Shown one piece after another: positions 44,768 through 51,813 of a stretch of 51,813 nucleotides of DNA. Source of the DNA: Gammaproteobacteria bacterium (GTDB lineage Bacteria > Pseudomonadota > Gammaproteobacteria > SZUA-229); contig JABDRN010000074.1 of NCBI GenBank assembly GCA_013041745.1, forward strand, positions 1 through 51,813. The letters run 5' to 3'. The notes under the pieces are model-generated. The model searched no databases. It saw only the letters and a list, made by a program, of their open reading frames with translations, and was not told the DNA's origin. A program made the position numbers and the translations under genes. Within the stretch, counting starts at the first letter, position 1, and every line of letters begins with the position of its first letter.

Positions 44768-45574
44768 TCACTGTTTGCCTATACCTATCCACTCGAACCA
44801 GTAGTTAAATAGAGTTTTATCAAAACAAGCGAGTGCTGACCGACTTTCCAGCTTACCTCTGAAGACACCTTCATTATCGAGAGAGATGGAATGACCACCT
44901 GCTTCAGCAAAAATCAGACTGCCAGCTGCGTAATCCCAGAGTTTCTGACCACCGTTAAGATAGATATCGAAGCGTCCCATAGTCAGCCAGCACCAGTCTA
45001 TCGCCGAGCATCCGATATTTCTCTGTGAAGCATAGATACTCTCTGTTACGAGTCTCACCGCCAGTGCATCGGGAAGCCGCTTGAGATCGATTTCAGCAAC
45101 AACAGGTTTGCCTTTCAAATATCTAATATCATGTTTGTTGATCAGCTGGTCATTTAGATATGCTCCCTGCCCTTTTATAGCAGTAAACATTTCATCGCGT
45201 ATCGGGTCGTAAATGAGGCCGAGATATTGCTGTTGATCGATTATCAATGCCACTGAAACCGCGAAGAAAGGCAAACCGGCAGCATAATTATTGGTACCAT
45301 CGAGCGGATCTATACACCAGTAAGCATCACCCTGTTCGATGACTGCCCGCTGTTCTGTATCCGTCATCTCTTCGCCCAGGACCTGGTATTGTGGCCAATG
45401 CTGTTTTAACTCTTTCTCTAGACGGTCTTGCATCTCGAGGTCCGCCGGTGTCACAACACTGCCATCATCTTTGTATTCGATTTCAGAGTGGCCAAAACTT
45501 TTCAGCAAAATCTCGCACGCGGCCTGTTTTACCAACGACTTTAATATAGCTATATCTATTTCAGGCAATAACAT
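44768..45574 (-). CDS. Inositol monophosphatase-family protein
   Basis: This is a 268 aa Mg2+-dependent phosphatase of the FIG superfamily, distinct from suhB at 21911. It shows SVVTPADLEMQ, VLGEEMTD, WCIDPLDGTNNYAAGLPFFAVSVALI and LWDYAAGSLIFAEAGG. All metal-binding residues of the family appear present. Substrate could be inositol phosphate, histidinol phosphate or 3'-phosphoadenosine 5'-phosphate; sequence alone does not decide. It follows the SDR gene by 17 bases and is likely co-transcribed. Confidence 0.88.
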   Translation of the reverse strand: MLLPEIDIAILKSLVKQAACEILLKSFGHSEIEYKDDGSVVTPADLEMQDRLEKELKQHWPQYQVLGEEMTDTEQRAVIEQGDAYWCIDPLDGTNNYAAGLPFFAVSVALIIDQQQYLGLIYDPIRDEMFTAIKGQGAYLNDQLINKHDIRYLKGKPVVAEIDLKRLPDALAVRLVTESIYASQRNIGCSAIDWCWLTMGRFDIYLNGGQKLWDYAAGSLIFAEAGGHSISLDNEGVFRGKLESRSALACFDKTLFNYWFEWIGIGKQ

Positions 45575-45591
45575 GATTATACAACCGGAGA

Positions 45592-46284
45592 TTACCAGGG
45601 GATATCCGTGCCATCTATATCGATAAAACGACCACTGTCATTTATCGTTAAAGACGATAAGTTTGTAAATATTTGCGCGACACATTCGCTGGTACTTATC
45701 TCGGCATTCGGCCCGCCCATATCTGTCTTCACCCATCCCGGATGCAGTGCTACTGTTATAATTCCTTTTTCTTTTAGATCAATCGATAAGCTCTTCACCA
45801 CAGCATTTAATGCAGCCTTACTGGATCGGTATATATAGCTGTTACCATAGCCATTGTCAGCCATACTACCCATCTTGCTGCTCATACAGGCGACTAGTTT
45901 GCGCTGTCCCATCATGAGTTGTTCAGAAAAAGCCTCGACCATTTTTAATGGCGCTATGCTGTTTACCTGGAAAGTTTGCAGCCAGCTATCTGTATCGACC
46001 ATACCGAAAGTATTTTTATCAGAGCCATATATGCCGGCATTATTGATCAGTATATCGATTGACTCGTTACGAAGTTCATAGGATAAAGCCTGAACAGTAG
46101 CCAGTTCCAGCATGTCTGCGATGTGCACGCTAATCAAGCCATTAGACAGCCTGGCGATATTGAACAGGTTTTCGGCATTATGTGGATTTCTGCAGCAGGC
46201 AAATACTCGCCATCCCTGCTGCTGCGAATACCTGACCATCTCAAGACCAATACCACGATTTGCGCCGGTGATTAGAACATTCAT
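45592..46284 (-). CDS. Short-chain dehydrogenase/reductase (C-factor-like)
   Basis: This is a 230 aa classical SDR with NAD(P)-binding motif VLITGANRGIGLEM (residues 3-16), DILINNAGIYG, Ser in ACMSSKMGSM, and the catalytic Tyr-x3-Lys in YIYRSSKAALNAVVKSL. LHPGWVKTDMGGPNAEIS follows. The sequence resembles the C-factor (CsgA)/sniffer subgroup of SDRs, whose substrates are poorly defined. It heads a two-gene unit with the phosphatase-family gene. Confidence 0.87.
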   Translation of the reverse strand: MNVLITGANRGIGLEMVRYSQQQGWRVFACCRNPHNAENLFNIARLSNGLISVHIADMLELATVQALSYELRNESIDILINNAGIYGSDKNTFGMVDTDSWLQTFQVNSIAPLKMVEAFSEQLMMGQRKLVACMSSKMGSMADNGYGNSYIYRSSKAALNAVVKSLSIDLKEKGIITVALHPGWVKTDMGGPNAEISTSECVAQIFTNLSSLTINDSGRFIDIDGTDIPW

Positions 46285-46339
46285 AAATTTATTTAGGAAA
46301 AAGAAAAGATTTTACAGTAATCGTTTACTATCGATAAGA

Positions 46340-46384
46340 CAAATAAAAAAGCCGCTTAATGATAACCATTAAACGGCTTTTAAC
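46340..46384 (-). terminator. Terminator of the REC-GGDEF-EAL gene
   Basis: AAAAGCCG and TTAATG pair with CATTAA and CGGCTTTT around a short loop, with one internal mismatch. The minus strand then gives TTTTTTATTT. It lies just below the stop at 46402. Confidence 0.82.
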
Positions 46385-46401
46385 TGGATAAGAAGCAGGC
46401 A

Positions 46402-48135
46402 TTAGCCAATATTATAAATCTGATTCATATAGAACTGCTCATACTCATTACCCGGTAGCGGTTTACTCCAGTAGTAGCCCTGCCCAAACTGACAGCCCAA
46501 TCCCTTGAGTACGTTTAACTGGCGCTCATTCTCCACACCTTCGGCATGTAATGCCAGCTTAAGACCTCGGGTCAGCCCTGCTATGGCATCTACGATAGCA
46601 GAGTCGTCCTGATTATCAGGTATACCAGCAATGAACGCGTGATCGATCTTCACTACATCAACAGGGAATTCTTTTAAGTATGCCAGTGATGCATAACCGG
46701 TACCAAAATCATCAAGCAGGATCCTTAGGCCCATGCCACGTAATTTTTTCAATGTTTTTTCTACTTCACCGACGTTATCGATTAATGTGCGTTCTGTAAC
46801 CTCAACAGACAATGAACTGCCATCTATACCATTTTCAGCCAGCGCCTGTGTAAACAGTGTCACCAGGTCTTGCTCTTTGAACTGGCGAGGAGAAAGGTTG
46901 ATAGAAACATTCTGTTTTTCAAGGCCTGCATCATGCCAGAGCTTAACCTGCTTACAGACGCTATGTACCATCCATTCACCGAGCGCGACGATGAGACCGC
47001 AATCTTCTACCACATTGACAAAATCAGATGGCTGGATCATACCTTTCTCAGGATGCTGCCATCGCAGTAAGGCTTCTACACCCACCACTTCATTTTTATG
47101 AATATCGACGACTGGTTGATAGTGAATCAGAAACTCATCATTCTCAAAGGCAGCTTTCAGACTGTTCTCCAGGTCCAGGCGCTCCATAGCACTGACACTC
47201 ATCTCAGGCTTATAGAACTGGAAGCAGTGGCGGCCGCTCTCTTTAGCACGGTACATCGCAGTATCTGCATTTTTCAACAGGGTACGCGCATCTCTACCAT
47301 CACCCGGGTAAACCGCTATACCAATAGAAGCGCTGGTATATGTCTCCTGGTCATCAAGGCGAACGTTATGTTCCAGGATAGTCGTTAGATTGTCGGCTAT
47401 CGAAATGGCATCATCGGGTCCATCGATACCTTCGATTATTACGGCAAACTCGTCACCGCCAAGACGCGCAATAGTATCAGCACGCCGTAATGATTTTGAG
47501 ATCAGGTCACCGACTGCCTTGATCAGCTTGTCACCTGCATCATGGCCAAATGAATCGTTGACCAGTTTAAAATCATCGATATCGATCAGCATCAGGGCCA
47601 TCGAAGTACGGCTGCGTTCAGAGCGTACTACGGCCTGCTCCAGACGATCAGCAAACAACAACCTGTTAGGTAAACTAGTCAGCGTATCCCGGTAAGCCAG
47701 TAACTTAACTTTACGTTCAGCGATAACTTTTGCCACAACCGATTTGACACGATGCTTGAGTACAGCCCATTTGATTGGCTTGGTAATGAAGTCAATAGCG
47801 CCAACCTCATATGCCCTTTCTACGGAAGCATCATCATCGAGGCCAGTGATCATCATAACCGGGATATCAGTATGCCCTTTGTCCTTGATCTGCTGACAGG
47901 TAGTAAATCCATCGATACCCGGCATGACCGCATCGAGCAGAATCAGCGCTGGGTGATGTTTTTCAACTGCCTTGATTGCCTCGAGGCCATCAGATGCTTC
48001 AATGATATCGAAGTCTTCTGACTCCAGTACATGACGCACCATCAAACGAATCGATGGATCATCATCTGCTAAAACTACGACTGGTCTCTCTTCGTATTTT
48101 TGAGTATCACTGAACAGTGAAACGACGTTAGACAT
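46402..48135 (-). CDS. Response regulator with GGDEF and EAL domains (c-di-GMP turnover)
   Basis: This is a 577 aa cytoplasmic regulator. A receiver domain (about 19-135) has phospho-acceptor Asp68 (LLDAVMPG). A GGDEF domain follows with intact GGDEF (226-230) and I-site RRAD (217-220). The EAL domain has EALLRW (354-359), VEVTERTLID, DDFGTGYASLAYL and VVKIDHAFIAG, so both catalytic halves look competent. It could make or degrade cyclic di-GMP depending on phosphorylation. No histidine kinase is adjacent. It is a single-gene unit between convergent neighbours and pepN. Confidence 0.93.
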   Translation of the reverse strand: MSNVVSLFSDTQKYEERPVVVLADDDPSIRLMVRHVLESEDFDIIEASDGLEAIKAVEKHHPALILLDAVMPGIDGFTTCQQIKDKGHTDIPVMMITGLDDDASVERAYEVGAIDFITKPIKWAVLKHRVKSVVAKVIAERKVKLLAYRDTLTSLPNRLLFADRLEQAVVRSERSRTSMALMLIDIDDFKLVNDSFGHDAGDKLIKAVGDLISKSLRRADTIARLGGDEFAVIIEGIDGPDDAISIADNLTTILEHNVRLDDQETYTSASIGIAVYPGDGRDARTLLKNADTAMYRAKESGRHCFQFYKPEMSVSAMERLDLENSLKAAFENDEFLIHYQPVVDIHKNEVVGVEALLRWQHPEKGMIQPSDFVNVVEDCGLIVALGEWMVHSVCKQVKLWHDAGLEKQNVSINLSPRQFKEQDLVTLFTQALAENGIDGSSLSVEVTERTLIDNVGEVEKTLKKLRGMGLRILLDDFGTGYASLAYLKEFPVDVVKIDHAFIAGIPDNQDDSAIVDAIAGLTRGLKLALHAEGVENERQLNVLKGLGCQFGQGYYWSKPLPGNEYEQFYMNQIYNIG

Positions 48136-48610
48136 ATACTAGGGCTCCGGCAAATTTAACTCTTTCATGCATCGAGATCTTCCAATTCTGTTATCTGATC
48201 TACCTTGATCATCTCATTGACACAATTGTAGTCTGAATCACCACATTCGCACTAAATTCACACTAAAAAGATATACTTTCCACCATGAAAATGAAAAAAA
48301 GCCAAAAAGCATAGATAAAAATTTAGTTTTCTATATCTATTAAGTCATTTTTCAAGAAACATGAAATATATAGATAGGTATCATGCGAATAATGTGCCAA
48401 CAATATAACATGATGAATTTCTGAGTATTTTAATGATTGTGTAATGTAGATCTTCGGCAATTGTAAAAATTTATGACGCTGACAGATTTGTGATAAAGCC
48501 CGTTTCTATGATGCATATAATATAATATTGAAAAACAATGATTTAGATGCGTTTCAAATATTATCTAAGTGATTTTTAACGTAAAAAATATGGACACATC
48601 ATAAATTACT
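48136..48610. other. 475-base AT-rich gap between pepN and the regulator gene
   Basis: No open frame, tRNA or strong hairpin is visible. It must hold the promoter of the regulator gene on the minus strand and the 3' end of pepN. There are many A/T runs and a TATAATATAAT stretch near 48518-48528, but no convincing -35 partner. Confidence 0.5.
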
Positions 48611-51250
48611 TTATTTCAGGCTTTTCTCTACCAGCTCGGTTACATCACTGGAAAGTCCAGGTAAAACGATCAGTCGCTGCAACTGCGCCTTCATTAATGA
48701 CTGGCGTACCTCATCGAATCGTTTCCAGCGTGTCAAAGGTCCGCATAGACGAGAGGCGATCTGCGGATTTATCGCATCGAGGGTTTCGATATAACGGCCC
48801 AACAGCTCATAACCAAAACCACTGACATCATGGAAACATACCGGGTTTGCTGAACAGAATGCTCCCAGCAGTGAACGAACCCGATTAGGATTTTTGATAT
48901 CGAAGTCTGTATGTTCGAATAACTCTTCAACCCTGGCCATTGCCGAAACATGCGGTGAGGTCGCCTGAACAGTAAACCACTTATCCAGAACCAGTTGCTC
49001 ACCTCTCCATTGTTGATAGAACTCGCTGATAACCTGTTCAGAATCTGCAGTTTCATGGTGCACCATTGATCTGAATGCCGCCATCTGGTCAGTCATATTC
49101 TCTGCGCCACGGTATTGCTGCAGGGCTAGAGACGCACCCTGTTCATCCAGGTACATCAGGTAAGACAAGGCCTGATTGCGCAAGAACCTCTCAGCCATGG
49201 AAGCTGGTGAAAGGCTAAATGTCTGCTGTAAATTATCCCGGTATACATGTGACAGTTCTTCTTTTAGATTCACTGCCAACTGGGAATAGATGAACTCTCT
49301 TGCCCTGTGGATAGCATCGACATCGATCACCGGCAGCATCTCGCCGATATAGGTCAATGAAGGCAGGGTCAATGCACGTGCTATCAATGCCTTATCAAGG
49401 TCCTGATCCAGTAACGTTTTCCTGCAGGCATCGACATAATAATCAGGAAGCGAGAGGGCCTCACCCTGGTTAATAGGCTCAAGCATCGACAGGATCAGCC
49501 GCGTCGATAACTGCTGACCGGCTTCCCATCGGTTGAAATCATCTGTTTCATGCGCCATGCAGAATGCAAGTTCTTCATCATCACGTTCGAATTTCAGTTT
49601 TACGGGTGCAGAATATCCCTGCAGGATCGATAGAACTGGTTTCTCTTCTACATTAAAAAAGTCGAACCGTTGTTGTTGTTCTATGAGATTCAATACCGCC
49701 GTCTTTTCTGTATGACCCATATCAGCGTCAAGCTGTAATGCAAGAAGGTTCGCGTCCTTATCAAGCAGGCTGACTTTTACCGGTATGTGAAATGGCAGCT
49801 TCTTATCCTGGCCGGCAGTCGCTGGTGTATTTTGGGATAGCGTCAGAGCATATATCTTATTAGCAGAATCAAAACCTTCTTCTACCACGATCTCTGGTGT
49901 ACCTGCCTGCTTGTACCAGCGCCTGAACTGCTTTAAATCCACACCGCTGGCATCTTCCATGGCACTCACGAACTCTTCTGTGGTCACCGCCTGACCGTCA
50001 TGGCGCTCGAAGTATAAATCCATCCCCATGCGGAACTTCTCTTTCCCCAACAGGGTATGGATCATACGGATGACTTCAGCGCCCTTGTTATACACGGTAA
50101 CAGTATAAAAATTATTGATCTCCTGGTAGGCATCAGGTTGAATCGGATGGGACATCGGGCCGGCATCTTCTGCGAACTGTGCGGTACGCAGGATATTGAC
50201 ATCATCTATCCTCTTAGGCGCTTCCGCATTCATATCTGCAGTGAATTGCTGGTCACGAAACACCGTCAGGCCTTCTTTCAATGTCAGCTGGAACCAGTCA
50301 CGGCAGGTGACCCGGTTTCCGCTCCAGTTATGAAAATATTCATGACCGATAACGCCTTCTATACCGATGAAGTCGGTATCGGTTGCTGTATCCTGTTTCG
50401 CCAGAACATATTTTGAATTGAAGACATTCAGGCCCTTGTTCTCCATCGCACCCATATTAAAGTCGTCTACCGCTACGATATTGTAAACATCCAGATCGTA
50501 TTCTCTGCCGTAGGTATCCTCGTCCCACTTCATCGACTTTTTAAGCGATTCCATCGCATGATCACACTGGTCTATATTGTGGTGCTGCACATAGATACGG
50601 CACAGTACATCACGACCGCTGGTCGTCGTATAATGGTCTTCGATATAAGACAGGTCACCCGCTACCAGTGCAAACAGATAACTTGGCTTTTTGAATGGAT
50701 CAAGCCATTTGGCCCAGTGCCGCCCATCTTCCAGCTCACCCGAATCTTCCGGATTACCGTTAGATAACAGCACCGGATATTTTTCTCTGTCGGCGATAAT
50801 CGTGGTAGTGAACAATACCATCACATCAGGACGATCCAGAAAATAAGTGATCTTCCTGAAACCTTCGGCTTCGCATTGTGTACAGAAATTTCCACTGGAT
50901 TTATACAGTCCTTCCAGTGAATAATTTTCCTGCGGTTTGATAAAAGTTTCCAGCTCAAGAGTAAACCTGTCGGGTACATCGAATACTGATAAGGTAGTGT
51001 CAGTTACTTCATAAGCTTCACTATCTAGCAAGCTGCCATCGACTTTTACGCTGCCTAATTCGAGGGATTCTCCCATTAAAACAAGTGAGCCTGGTTCACT
51101 TGCCATGTTCCTGTTTAGTTGCATCACGGAGACGACACGTGTCTGCTCTTCGTCAAGCTCAAATGTGAGTTCAACATGATCAATGAAATAATCAGGCTGT
51201 TGATAGTCCTTAAGGTAGATCGATTTTGACTGCTGGTCGATGTCTTTCAT
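48611..51250 (-). CDS. pepN: Aminopeptidase N (M1 family)
   Basis: This is an 879 aa cytoplasmic zinc aminopeptidase that removes N-terminal residues in peptide turnover. It has the substrate-recognition motif GAMEN (267-271), the zinc motif [11 protein letters not shown] (His303, His307) and the distal Glu325 in [11 protein letters not shown]. The length and N-terminal [18 protein letters not shown] match the E. coli PepN class (about 870 aa). The ATG at 51250 is the first in frame; no strong ribosome site is seen. Confidence 0.97.
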   Translation of the reverse strand: MKDIDQQSKSIYLKDYQQPDYFIDHVELTFELDEEQTRVVSVMQLNRNMASEPGSLVLMGESLELGSVKVDGSLLDSEAYEVTDTTLSVFDVPDRFTLELETFIKPQENYSLEGLYKSSGNFCTQCEAEGFRKITYFLDRPDVMVLFTTTIIADREKYPVLLSNGNPEDSGELEDGRHWAKWLDPFKKPSYLFALVAGDLSYIEDHYTTTSGRDVLCRIYVQHHNIDQCDHAMESLKKSMKWDEDTYGREYDLDVYNIVAVDDFNMGAMENKGLNVFNSKYVLAKQDTATDTDFIGIEGVIGHEYFHNWSGNRVTCRDWFQLTLKEGLTVFRDQQFTADMNAEAPKRIDDVNILRTAQFAEDAGPMSHPIQPDAYQEINNFYTVTVYNKGAEVIRMIHTLLGKEKFRMGMDLYFERHDGQAVTTEEFVSAMEDASGVDLKQFRRWYKQAGTPEIVVEEGFDSANKIYALTLSQNTPATAGQDKKLPFHIPVKVSLLDKDANLLALQLDADMGHTEKTAVLNLIEQQQRFDFFNVEEKPVLSILQGYSAPVKLKFERDDEELAFCMAHETDDFNRWEAGQQLSTRLILSMLEPINQGEALSLPDYYVDACRKTLLDQDLDKALIARALTLPSLTYIGEMLPVIDVDAIHRAREFIYSQLAVNLKEELSHVYRDNLQQTFSLSPASMAERFLRNQALSYLMYLDEQGASLALQQYRGAENMTDQMAAFRSMVHHETADSEQVISEFYQQWRGEQLVLDKWFTVQATSPHVSAMARVEELFEHTDFDIKNPNRVRSLLGAFCSANPVCFHDVSGFGYELLGRYIETLDAINPQIASRLCGPLTRWKRFDEVRQSLMKAQLQRLIVLPGLSSDVTELVEKSLK

Positions 51251-51295
51251 TTATAACGCTGCTGTGGTGAATATAAAAATAAAAGAATAACATAA

Positions 51296-51520
51296 ATAAA
51301 GCAGTGCTATCGATGCGGCCGTATATGTCTTGAGGGAAGAAAGATTAATCTAAGTACCGTGTTTGCGGGACAATTTGTGGGTATCCGTGAAGTCAGCGAC
51401 AAGATTTGGCTTGTCAGCTTCATGGATTATGATTTAGGCTTCTTTGACGAGGAGTCAAAGAAAGTAGATCCTGCCGAGAACCCGTTTATGGCAAAACTGT
51501 TACCTATGTCTTCGGTATAA
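51296..51520 (+). pseudogene. 3' remnant of an IS-type transposase
   Basis: An open frame without start encodes RKINLSTVFAGQFVGIREV, then DKIWLVSFMDYDLGFFDEES and ends NPFMAKLLPMSSV. This is the C-terminus of a DDE/integrase-core transposase type I know from many proteobacteria. The following bases (TGTTACCTATGTTCCCGG, and an internal TGTTACCTATGTC) look like the terminal repeat zone of such elements. The upstream two-thirds of the transposase is missing. Confidence 0.7.
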
Positions 51521-51547
51521 AGTGTTACCTATGTTCCCGGGCAGGAC

Positions 51548-51577
51548 CTTATTTATTTGGTCGGGATAGCAGGATTT
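51548..51577. repeat. Direct repeat copy of tRNA-Pro(GGG) 3' end
   Basis: This 30-base stretch is identical to 51731-51760, which covers the last 20 bases of tRNA-Pro(GGG) plus 10 bases beyond its 3' end. The two copies are 183 bases apart. The copy is followed by the hairpin TGAAATACAT-CC-ATGTATTTCA (51579-51600), then CCCTTCGGGCC and GGCTTT, the same order as in the element at 13379. Confidence 0.85.
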
Positions 51578-51710
51578 ATGAAATACATCCATGTATTTCA
51601 CCCTTCGGGCCGGCTTTCTCAAAAACAGAAACCCGTTAAAAATGGCATCATGCCATTATTCATGAACCTGTACGCTTTAACGAACAAGTCCTTCCAGACA
51701 ACTAAATAAG

Positions 51711-51735
51711 CCACCTCGTTTTTGAGGTGGCTTAT
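51711..51735 (-). terminator. Terminator-like hairpin of tRNA-Pro(GGG)
   Basis: An AATAAGCCACCTC / GAGGTGGCTTATT stem with a 6-base loop (GTTTTT) lies just beyond the tRNA 3' end on the transcribed strand. The T-run after it is short on the minus strand. Confidence 0.6.
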
Positions 51736-51740
51736 TTATT

Positions 51741-51813
51741 TGGTCGGGATAGCAGGATTTGAACCTGCGACCACTACACCCCCAGTGTAGTGCGCTACCA
51801 GACTGCGCTATAT
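51741..51813 (-). tRNA. tRNA-Pro (GGG), 5' end beyond window
   Basis: 73 bases of a cloverleaf are visible: anticodon loop CTGGGGG (GGG), T-arm GCAGGTTCAAATCCTGC, 3' acceptor strand ATCCCGA and encoded CCA. The first four bases of the acceptor (expected CGGG) lie outside the window. Confidence 0.95.

Noticed and set aside
48136-48610. Possible small RNA or leader in the long AT-rich gap
   Set aside because: I could find neither a paired promoter nor a terminator hairpin in it.

Overview
The window looks like a chromosomal segment of a sulfur-oxidising gammaproteobacterium. The housekeeping genes and their order are gammaproteobacterial: tRNA cluster-tig-clpP-clpX-lon-hupB-ppiD, trmJ divergent from suhB, rlmM, rsmJ, tatD, alaA-yggS. 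Two features point to a chemolithoautotroph that stores sulfur: a four-gene family of secreted Gly/Asn/Tyr-rich proteins resembling the sulfur globule envelope proteins of purple sulfur bacteria, and a CbbQ/CbbO-type AAA+/VWA pair of the kind that activates Rubisco. No Rubisco or Sox/Dsr gene is in the window, so the lifestyle is inferred.

Layout. 1-5.7 kb: truncated peptide-type ABC substrate-binding protein, fabI, a dicarboxylate/glutamate symporter and ppiD. 5.9-13.8 kb: the proteostasis block hupB, lon, clpX, clpP, tig, all on the minus strand, with tRNA-Asp and tRNA-Val below hupB and tRNA-Pro, -Arg, -His and -Leu above tig. 13.9-18 kb: folD, then a minus-strand run tatD - two DUF1538 membrane proteins - PII-like - CBS protein, which I read as a nucleotide-sensing ion-transport operon. 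18-24.2 kb: rsmJ (apparently with an ATT start), yajQ, DUF423, an SRPBCC protein, trmJ/suhB, ibaG, rlmM. 24.3-28.8 kb: cbbQ-like, cbbO-like, sbcB.

28.9-34.6 kb is the most distinctive region. Four sulfur-globule-like genes are interleaved with three genes for membrane-anchored or secreted coiled-coil proteins. Strong terminators separate most units and strong promoters drive several of them. The first three globule-type genes share a leader whose predicted 5' end folds into a small hairpin that differs in sequence but keeps its pairing. I propose that the locus makes the protein coat of periplasmic sulfur globules plus coiled-coil factors that tether or organise them.

34.7-51.3 kb: yggS, alaA, M18 aminopeptidase, ATP-NAD-kinase-family protein, ispG, DAHP synthase, HAD phosphatase, SPOR protein, periplasmic thioredoxin, inositol-phosphatase-family protein, SDR, a REC-GGDEF-EAL regulator and pepN. 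The window ends in a transposase remnant and tRNA-Pro(GGG), cut by the edge. Both tRNA-Pro genes have a partial duplicate of their 3' end nearby, followed by the same kind of palindromic repeat, which suggests a small tRNA-end-associated mobile repeat.
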